A stretch of DNA of 64,000 bases from contig NZ_WEIO01000004.1 in NCBI RefSeq assembly GCF_009183655.1, positions 248,001 to 312,000 on the forward strand, in the 5' to 3' direction. Positions 58,634 through 64,000 of this stretch are shown piece by piece. The notes beneath the pieces are model-generated. The model made no database searches and was not told the origin of the DNA. It was given only the letters and a program-made list of their open reading frames with translations. The translations under genes were made by a program, and so were the position numbers. This DNA comes from Bacillus aerolatus. GTDB taxonomy: Bacteria > Bacillota > Bacilli > Bacillales > Domibacillaceae. Positions within the stretch are counted from its first letter, which is position 1. Every line of letters begins with the position of its first letter.

Positions 58634-60226
58634 ATGGAGAAACTCGTATTCTTTATAGTAGTGGCTATCTACATTATTGCGGGTGTTGCCGTTACTAGGT
58701 ATGTAAAAAACAAAGATGATTTTTATGTTATGAGTGAAAAAGGATCGACTATTTTAATTGTTGGAACATTAGCAGCCACCTATTTAAGTGCAGTTACTTT
58801 ATTAGGCATTGGCGGTATGATTTATAATGAAGGGCCTGTCCCACATGCGGCATTCGGCTCGTTCGGTGCATGGTTAGGCACACTTTTTGCCGTTATTTAT
58901 GTAGGTAGAAAAATGAAATCCTTAGGCTGTCAGACAATCCCCGATTTTTTTGAAAAGCGCTTTAATAATAAATGGGTGACTATCATTGCCGTTTCCATTA
59001 TGATTATCGCCTTGCTAGGTTATGGGGTTGTTCAATTAATCGGCGCCGGAGTTGTGCTAGCAGAAATTTTGGACATTCCGTTTCCAATTTTAATATTATT
59101 ATTTACAGGTGCACTTTTAATCTTTAGCGCACTCGGCGGTATGTTTGGCGTAGTTGTTACAGACACTCTTATGTTCTTTACAATGCTGGCCATTTCTTTA
59201 ATTATTGCTCCATTAATTATTGGTCAAGCTGGATTAGATCAAATTAAAAACTTAGGAGAAGTGATACCGAATTATTGGGGAGTCACAGGAGCCGCTGAAA
59301 GGCCAATGGGCTGGGTTATTTCCCAATTCTTAATGTGGATTTTATTTTTCGGCTGTACACCTGCTTTAGTATCTCGTGTATTCCCAGCCAAAAATGATTT
59401 TGTCCTTTTGAAAACAGCCGTCATTGGTATTTTCTGCGCTCCATTAATGCAAATATTTATTTTCTTAGCCGCTGCTGCTATGCAAGTGCTTCAGCCTGGC
59501 ATTGATCCAGCCGATCGGATGTTTATTGTCGGTTTAATGGACTACACTCCTTCTGCTTTAGCAGGTGTGGGATTAGCAGGACTCATGGCTTCCATCATGT
59601 CAACGGCTTCTACGCTCTTTGTATTAACCGGTTTCGCTCTGGCAAAGGATTTATTTGAAAATGTTTTGCATAAAGATATAGATGAAAAGAAAGGGCTTAT
59701 TTTAGGCCGCTTAGCTCAAGTCGTTATTGCCGTTGTCGTCTGTATTATTGCTATTATGCAGCCTTCGTCAATCTTTTGGATTTCCGTCTATGCCGGTTCT
59801 ATCTTCGCAGTCTCATGGATGCCGACGATCATCGCAAGCTTTGAATGGAAAAGAATGAATAGTAAAGCTGCAATTGCCAGCATGTTATCGGGGGTATTCA
59901 GCTTTATTGTTCTTGGAGAGTTAAATAGAAATGAAATCATTCACTTATCACCAAACTTTGATCATTTCTATCTTTCATTTATTATTTCAATTTTGGCGCT
60001 CTTATTAACAGGTTTTCTTACAAAACCAAATGAACACGAACAATTCTATTATCACCAAATAAAAACTTCGAAGCTTTCAACTTCCACCATTCAATCCATT
60101 TTAAAGAAGAAAAATGGATTGGCAGAATTAAAAAGCGAGTATAGAAAAACCTTTGTCTACGCCGTCTCCTTCGTTGTTATTTCTGTTGTACTTTGGGGTT
60201 ACTTTATTGTAAATATGGCTTTTTAA
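58634..60226 (+). CDS. Sodium:solute symporter (SSS family)
   Basis: 530 residues with 13 or so membrane helices. The SSS core is visible: TLAATYLSAVTLLGIGGM (first Na+-site helix), YGVVQLIGAGVVLAEIL and the later ASIMSTASTLFVLTGFALAKDL. It imports a substrate with Na+. As the last gene of the sigma-54 operon, substrate is probably an amide or carbamoyl compound processed by the three hydrolases. Confidence 0.93.
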   Translation: MEKLVFFIVVAIYIIAGVAVTRYVKNKDDFYVMSEKGSTILIVGTLAATYLSAVTLLGIGGMIYNEGPVPHAAFGSFGAWLGTLFAVIYVGRKMKSLGCQTIPDFFEKRFNNKWVTIIAVSIMIIALLGYGVVQLIGAGVVLAEILDIPFPILILLFTGALLIFSALGGMFGVVVTDTLMFFTMLAISLIIAPLIIGQAGLDQIKNLGEVIPNYWGVTGAAERPMGWVISQFLMWILFFGCTPALVSRVFPAKNDFVLLKTAVIGIFCAPLMQIFIFLAAAAMQVLQPGIDPADRMFIVGLMDYTPSALAGVGLAGLMASIMSTASTLFVLTGFALAKDLFENVLHKDIDEKKGLILGRLAQVVIAVVVCIIAIMQPSSIFWISVYAGSIFAVSWMPTIIASFEWKRMNSKAAIASMLSGVFSFIVLGELNRNEIIHLSPNFDHFYLSFIISILALLLTGFLTKPNEHEQFYYHQIKTSKLSTSTIQSILKKKNGLAELKSEYRKTFVYAVSFVVISVVLWGYFIVNMAF

Positions 60227-60255
60227 TCATTTGAATACTGAATGACCCCTATCCC

Positions 60256-60300
60256 CTGCCAGCCAACTTTTATCCGGAAAGTTGGCTGGCAGTTTTTTTA
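60256..60300 (+). terminator. Terminator of the sigma-54 operon
   Basis: CTGCCAGCCAACTTT (60256-60270) pairs perfectly with AAAGTTGGCTGGCAG (60278-60292), followed by seven T. Confidence 0.92.
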
Positions 60301-60333
60301 TTGGACGATCGCAGTCCGACTGGAAATTCACCT

Positions 60334-60735
60334 TTACTGAACCTTCACTTTCCCCACCTCTTCCTCTGTTTGTTCCTCTTTACCGAGGTGCATGAGTTCA
60401 CTTGCCACTATGCCGGCAGCTCCTCCAGCTGCGTAAGCAAATGCCCATAGTTCGCCGGCGAGAAAAAAGAGGGTGACTGACAGAAGGACATAGACAGGCC
60501 AGGCGTACCAGAGAGACATAAATAAGTCATCTTCTCTTTTTTCAAGCCAAGGAATGCCTTTGTAGAGGACAAAGCGGTAAACGGCTGAGATATAGAGGTA
60601 AAAGCAGACAGTGCCTGTGAGCGCCACCGCTGCGAGCGTCCAGCTGATGTAGAAGATTGTTAGAAAAGAAGCGAGAAACCATGTGCCTAAAACAACAAGA
60701 ATATAAGGATTTGTAATAAATTCTCTGATCTTCAT
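60334..60735 (-). CDS. Unknown membrane protein with four helices, 133 aa
   Basis: Hydrophobic segments at about 10-28, 33-50, 73-92 and 95-112, followed by an acidic C-terminal tail. The ATG at 60735 is preferred because AAGGGGTG precedes it. I do not recognise a family. It is divergent from HemAT. Confidence 0.7.
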   Translation of the reverse strand: MKIREFITNPYILVVLGTWFLASFLTIFYISWTLAAVALTGTVCFYLYISAVYRFVLYKGIPWLEKREDDLFMSLWYAWPVYVLLSVTLFFLAGELWAFAYAAGGAAGIVASELMHLGKEEQTEEEVGKVKVQ

Positions 60736-60836
60736 TGTGCCACACCCCTTTTTACATTGTATGCAAAAAGAGCTGGGCAAAGACGAATGATTCCATTAAT
60801 GCGCACAAAAAAGATACAACATTTTTCTTTGCTGTA

Positions 60837-60863
60837 TAAATAATCGCCGGAAACTTCCGATAT
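60837..60863 (+). promoter_or_regulatory. Sigma-D (motility) promoter of hemAT
   Basis: TAAA (60837-60840), N15, TCCGATAT (60856-60863), against the consensus TAAA-N15-GCCGATAT; one mismatch and exact spacing, 76 bp before the start codon. Confidence 0.8.
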
Positions 60864-60938
60864 GAAAAGAAACAGCGCTTTTTTAAAAGAGCCGTGAGAC
60901 CTTGTCTATGCAAGAGGCAAGGATGGAGGAGTAGGGAT

Positions 60939-62255
60939 ATGAAATTTTTCAGAACAAGATCAAAGAAAACGGCTGAAGTTGAAACTGCTGCGGCCATTAC
61001 AGCTGCCGGTCGGCTATCTGTACGTCCGGGAAGCGATCTTGCTGACCAGCTGGACATGATCGGCTTGACCGAGCGGGATCTAATGATCGTCAAATTGCTG
61101 CAGCCTGTGGTGGAGCAGCACATCAATGAAATTATTACAGCGTTTTATGATGCGATCATCAATCAGCCGAATTTACTTGCGATTATTGAAGAAAACAGCA
61201 GCGTCGAACGGCTGAAAAAAACATTAAGACGTCATATTCAAGAATTATTCAACGGGGAAATTAATGATGAATTTATCGAAAAGCGCCTCCGGATTGCTTA
61301 TGTGCATGTGCGCATCGGCTTGAAAACGAAGTGGTATATGTCTGCTTTTCAGGAGCTGTTCAATTCCCTTACGACAATTATTTCTGAACAGGACAAAACG
61401 GCGGATGAAAAAATTGAATCGATTACCGCTGTATCCAGGCTGTTAAATCTTGAGCAGCAGCTCGTCCTTGAAGCATATGAAAACGAAGAAGAACGCCTCC
61501 GTACTGTCGCTCAGCAAGAGAAAGAAGCGATGGCTGGAAAAGTGCATTCCATTTCACAAGAGCTTGCAGCCATTTCTGAGGAAACGAGCGCTTCTTTGAA
61601 AGAGCTCAGCTTACAGTCTGACTCAATTTTAGAGCTCGCCAAAGACGGTATGGCGCTTGCGGATGAATCGGCAAGCCACTCTTTGCAGGGGCAAAAAATG
61701 TTGAAAGATCAAGGGAGTAAACTCGGTGATATTCAAAAAGCAGTAGCAGATATTCAGACTTTTTCAACAGAATTAAACCATATCGCATTAAGCATTACAG
61801 AAGTCATTACGATCGTGGGAAACATCGCCGGTCAGACGAACTTGCTGGCATTGAACGCTTCCATTGAAGCGGCGCGGGCCGGTGAATACGGCAAAGGCTT
61901 CGCCGTTGTGGCGGAAGAAATCCGCAAACTGTCTGATCAGACAAAAACATCCACATCCAGCGTTTCCGATCATATTATGAAGACGAATTCCTTAATCGGC
62001 CAAGTGAGCCATTCTGTTGATAAAGTGAATGACTTAGTTTCCAAAGGCATTGACAGCATGGATAAAACGGATGAAGATTTCAATGAACTGCTTAAACTAA
62101 TTGCGGACACGAAAAAACAAAATCACCGCATTGAAGACCAAATGCAGCAACTCACTCAAATTGTCAGCGAAATTGAACACGCATCCGAAGAAGTAGCAAA
62201 TTCCGCGGTTTCCTTAAACGATTCTACAGAAGACTATTTACGTTACGACCACTAA
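60939..62255 (+). CDS. hemAT: Haem-based aerotaxis transducer HemAT
   Basis: 438 residues. The N-terminal globin-coupled sensor domain has proximal His123 in [15 protein letters not shown], the same number as in B. subtilis HemAT, and [13 protein letters not shown]. The C-terminal half is a methyl-accepting signalling domain with the hairpin tip [20 protein letters not shown]. No membrane helix, so it is soluble. It senses oxygen and controls CheA. GGAGG precedes the ATG at 60939; a sigma-D promoter lies upstream. Confidence 0.97.
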   Translation: MKFFRTRSKKTAEVETAAAITAAGRLSVRPGSDLADQLDMIGLTERDLMIVKLLQPVVEQHINEIITAFYDAIINQPNLLAIIEENSSVERLKKTLRRHIQELFNGEINDEFIEKRLRIAYVHVRIGLKTKWYMSAFQELFNSLTTIISEQDKTADEKIESITAVSRLLNLEQQLVLEAYENEEERLRTVAQQEKEAMAGKVHSISQELAAISEETSASLKELSLQSDSILELAKDGMALADESASHSLQGQKMLKDQGSKLGDIQKAVADIQTFSTELNHIALSITEVITIVGNIAGQTNLLALNASIEAARAGEYGKGFAVVAEEIRKLSDQTKTSTSSVSDHIMKTNSLIGQVSHSVDKVNDLVSKGIDSMDKTDEDFNELLKLIADTKKQNHRIEDQMQQLTQIVSEIEHASEEVANSAVSLNDSTEDYLRYDH

Positions 62256-62322
62256 AAAAAGCCTGTCCGCGGTACCGGTTTCTATCAAAAGAAACCGTGT
62301 GCGCCGGATAGGCTTTTTCTTT
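62254..62322. terminator. Terminator of hemAT
   Basis: AAAAAAAGCCTGTCCG pairs with CGGATAGGCTTTTT with inner GGTTTC/GAAACC pairing; T run follows. The minus-strand frame at 62285 ends inside it. Confidence 0.8.
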
Positions 62323-62473
62323 GTTTTAGCTCTGCGATGAATCTGATTTTTTCTTTAAGAAGTTCAATTATATTAGTTAATTCAGTTGCCTGTTTTTGCA
62401 CTTCCGGGTATGCATTCTGCATCATTAGAAGAAGTTGCTGCTGATTCTGTGTCATGCCCGCTTGAATCAGCAA
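62285..62473 (-). CDS. Possible small helical protein downstream of the HxlR gene
   Basis: The frame overlaps the HxlR stop; from the ATG at 62455 it encodes about 56 residues (begins MTQNQQQLLLMMQNAYPEVQ) with heptad-like leucines. Ribosome site is weak (AAGCGGG) and the end lies in the hemAT terminator, so it may be chance. Confidence 0.3.
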   Translation of the reverse strand: MLIQAGMTQNQQQLLLMMQNAYPEVQKQATELTNIIELLKEKIRFIAELKQRKSLSGAHGFF

Positions 62474-62796
62474 TCGTCTTTCTCTTTTATTTCCACCCAG
62501 TCATGCGCCCACTTCTCAATTTCCTTCACAATCGGCTCAAGCGCCTTTCCCTTTTCTGTCAGTTCATATTCTACACGCACAGGCATTTCCGCGTATACTT
62601 TCCGCGTAGCCAGACCTTCTTCTTCCATTTCCTTTAACCGCTCCGTCAACAATTTGCCGCTGATCGGCAGACCCGCTTTTATTTGGGAAAACCGCTGCGG
62701 CCCTGATAACAGCTGATTAATAATTAATCCTGTCCAACGTTTTCCGAGCATCTGCATCCCCTTTTCAAATTTGGGGCAAAGCTGAAATTCACTCAT
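62467..62796 (-). CDS. HxlR-family redox-type regulator, YodB-like
   Basis: 109 residues: HxlR winged helix with LCPKFEKGMQMLGKRWTGLII at the N-terminus and GKLLTERLKEMEEEGL in the recognition region. The Cys in LCPKFE matches the sensing Cys6 region of B. subtilis YodB, and Cys109 ends the protein, as YodB also has C-terminal Cys residues. YodB represses nitroreductase and quinone-detoxification genes. It is divergent from the nitroreductase. The ATG at 62796 follows AAGAGGTG. Confidence 0.88.
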   Translation of the reverse strand: MSEFQLCPKFEKGMQMLGKRWTGLIINQLLSGPQRFSQIKAGLPISGKLLTERLKEMEEEGLATRKVYAEMPVRVEYELTEKGKALEPIVKEIEKWAHDWVEIKEKDDC

Positions 62797-62875
62797 CGCC
62801 TTCACCTCTTTATTTGCCTATTATATATCTTTTTTCCTAAAAAAGAAATCTCGCAACTTTTTTAAACAAAGTTAC

Positions 62876-62904
62876 TTGACACTTGTTTGCGATTATTTTA
62901 TATT
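62876..62904 (+). promoter_or_regulatory. Sigma-A promoter of the nitroreductase gene
   Basis: TTGACA (62876-62881), 17 bases, TATATT (62899-62904), a near-consensus promoter. Confidence 0.8.
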
Positions 62905-62906
62905 AG

Positions 62907-62921
62907 GTTACGAAAGGTAAC
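62907..62921 (+). promoter_or_regulatory. Candidate YodB-type operator
   Basis: GTTAC-GAAAG-GTAAC is a perfect inverted repeat just after the -10 box, where a bound repressor would block initiation. Confidence 0.6.
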
Positions 62922-63027
62922 AAAAAGATCAATCTAGTCTCCATATTTATTCGGATAACAGACTTGATTGAAACACATACTGCCTATAGCGGTGGACAAA
63001 ATATGAATAAGAAAGCAGGTAACTATC

Positions 63028-63627
63028 ATGACAAAAGATTTTTACTCCGCAGTAAAAGAAAGACGTTCTATTTATGCGATCAGCAAAGAAAAACCCGTAT
63101 CCGATGAGCGCATTCAAGAAGTAGTTGAGTTCGCGGTGAACCATGCTCCCTCTGCTTTTAATTCACAATCCTCAAGAGCGGTTGTGCTATTAGGCGAACA
63201 GCACGATAAATTGTGGAATTTAACGAAAGAAACGTTGCGTGAAATCGTGCCGGCTGAAAACTTCGGTCCGACTGAAGAAAAAATGGAAATGTTCAAAGCC
63301 GGAGCTGGTACCGTTCTCTTCTTTGAAGATGAAAATGTCATTAAAGGACTTCAAGAGCAGTTTCCATTATACAGCGATAAATTCCCGGAATTCTCCTTAC
63401 AATCAGGCGGAATGCTGCAATTCGTTGTCTGGACAGCACTTGAGCAAGAAGGCTTCGGAGCCACTCTTCAGCATTACAATCCGCTGATTGATGAAAAAGT
63501 GCGCAGCGAATGGAATGTGCCCGAAAGCTGGACGCTCTTAGCGCAAATGCCATTCGGTACACCGGTTGCTCCTGCTGGCGACAAAGAATTCCAGCCAATT
63601 AATGAACGCGTCAAAGTATTTAACTGA
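63028..63627 (+). CDS. NAD(P)H-dependent nitroreductase, YodC/YdgI-like
   Basis: 199 residues of the nitroreductase fold: KERRSIYAI at the FMN phosphate site, HAPSAFNSQSSRAVVL, LQSGGMLQFVVWTALEQEG and the late LLAQMPFGTP. Such FMN enzymes reduce quinones and nitro compounds by two electrons. The divergent HxlR gene and shared promoter copy the yodB-yodC arrangement in B. subtilis, so it is likely induced by quinones or diamide-type stress. AAGAAAGCAGG precedes the ATG. Confidence 0.9.
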   Translation: MTKDFYSAVKERRSIYAISKEKPVSDERIQEVVEFAVNHAPSAFNSQSSRAVVLLGEQHDKLWNLTKETLREIVPAENFGPTEEKMEMFKAGAGTVLFFEDENVIKGLQEQFPLYSDKFPEFSLQSGGMLQFVVWTALEQEGFGATLQHYNPLIDEKVRSEWNVPESWTLLAQMPFGTPVAPAGDKEFQPINERVKVFN

Positions 63628-63629
63628 AA

Positions 63630-63816
63630 CTCCCACCGCTAAAGCAGCGGGGCTCTTGAGCGACTAACTTGCCTCTTCTGCACTCTCCCGTCCATCCAAG
63701 GTGCAGGCAGGGTACAACATATAGATACTGCAAAGCGTTTGCTCAAGACTTCGACAGCCAAACACCGCAGAGATGCTTACCGGCTGTTTCGGCTCGTTTC
63801 GAAACCGGAAAATCAT
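63630..63816 (-). mobile_element. Right end of an IS605/IS1341-type element, possible omega-RNA region
   Basis: Read on the minus strand, about 190 bases downstream of the transposase stop contain several short hairpins and end in CCCCGCT-GCTTT-AGCGGTGGGAG (63631-63653). This is the typical structured right end of TnpB-type elements. The end lies a few bases from the nitroreductase stop. Confidence 0.6.
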
Positions 63817-64000
63817 TTAAAAACCAAAGCTGGGAATGGGTGTACACGCAGTTGTTTGAATTCGTTCGATTTCTCTGTCGTGCAGCTGTTTAAATAATGA
63901 ATAGTCCGCTATACAGGCTGGCCGATCGATTTGGTCTAGTGTATCCGTCACATGCTTGATGAGAAAAGCAGAATAAAGGTCACGCTGAATACGCTCTCCT
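63817..64000 (-). CDS. C-terminal fragment of a TnpB-like (IS1341 type) transposase, continues beyond the window
   Basis: About 61 residues are visible before the TAA at 63817-63819. They read IQRDLYSAFLIKHV, then LDQIDRPACIADYSLFKQL and HDREIERIQ. The xQRDLYSAFLI motif followed by an acidic helix is the C-terminal part of a TnpB-related transposase subgroup, recalled from memory. The catalytic RuvC residues and zinc ribbon would lie upstream outside the window, so activity cannot be judged. Confidence 0.65.
   Translation of the reverse strand, partial: GERIQRDLYSAFLIKHVTDTLDQIDRPACIADYSLFKQLHDREIERIQTTACTPIPSFGF

Noticed and set aside
63669-63893. 74-residue plus-strand frame at the window end
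   Set aside because: The minus strand here carries the transposase C-terminus and its structured tail; the plus-strand frame is incidental.

Overview
The window is chromosomal DNA of a spore-forming, motile, aerobic Gram-positive bacterium of the family Bacillaceae. Evidence: low GC, AGGAGG-type ribosome sites with frequent GTG/TTG starts, a class IV polyhydroxyalkanoate locus in the Bacillus megaterium order (phaP-phaQ-phaR-phaB-phaC), qoxABCD quinol oxidase, a SleL/YaaH spore cortex hydrolase, an Spo0M-like protein, an FbpB-type small basic protein and HemAT. I cannot fix the genus. No prophage, CRISPR array, rRNA or tRNA is visible.

Layout. 1-6.4 kb: end of a TctC-type solute-binding protein, a methyltransferase, Spo0M-like protein, a DUF1232-TerC operon behind a yybP-ykoY manganese riboswitch, and a DcuS/CitA-type two-component system. 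6.6-15.2 kb: thiolase with a lipoyl-like mini-protein, a secreted-looking repeat protein, a lipoprotein and qoxABCD. 15.3-18.7 kb: SleL, guanine-deaminase-like enzyme, FbpB-like protein interrupted downstream by a small repeat element, OsmC-type peroxiredoxin. 18.9-25.2 kb: NhaC antiporter, LysR regulator and a divergent flavin operon (LLM monooxygenase, SDR, stand-alone riboflavin kinase, unknown, FMN reductase) that looks self-sufficient for FMN-dependent oxidation. 25.8-28.4 kb: LytTR-DUF3021 pair, zinc-ribbon protein, hydrolase. 28.6-38.3 kb: an IclR-linked ureide operon on the minus strand, with TRAP transporter DctPQM plus ureidoglycolate lyase, PuuE-like deacetylase, allantoinase and an M20 carbamoylase, followed by a second carbamoylase. 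38.4-45.2 kb: DUF3221 lipoprotein, DUF5412 remnant, FabG-like SDR and the PHA locus. 45.3-53.1 kb: YwqG, nitrilase, methyltransferase, PAP2, YnfA, 2-hydroxyacid dehydrogenase, RodA/FtsW, thioredoxin. 53.2-60.3 kb: a sigma-54 activator with a divergent operon (nitrilase, carbamoylase, ArgE-like deacylase, small membrane protein, Na+/solute symporter) preceded by a textbook -24/-12 promoter. 60.3-64 kb: membrane protein, HemAT behind a sigma-D promoter, a YodB/YodC-like redox switch, and the 3' end of a TnpB-type transposon.

The most unusual structure is not a gene. Several intergenic stretches carry short conserved cores spaced exactly 21 bp apart: TGCAC at 49594-49724 (seven copies) and GACTGTAA at 28115-28206 (five copies), with less regular relatives at 10523-10677, 40198-40246 and 53157-53235. 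Each lies beside gene ends and strong hairpin terminators. Two helical turns per repeat, a conserved core of 5-9 bases and a variable remainder do not fit CRISPR, REP or coding explanations.

Metabolic theme: uptake and hydrolysis of cyclic amides, ureides and carbamoyl compounds (three M20 carbamoylases, two nitrilase-family enzymes, allantoinase, ureidoglycolate lyase, two dedicated transporters), alongside carbon storage as PHA.
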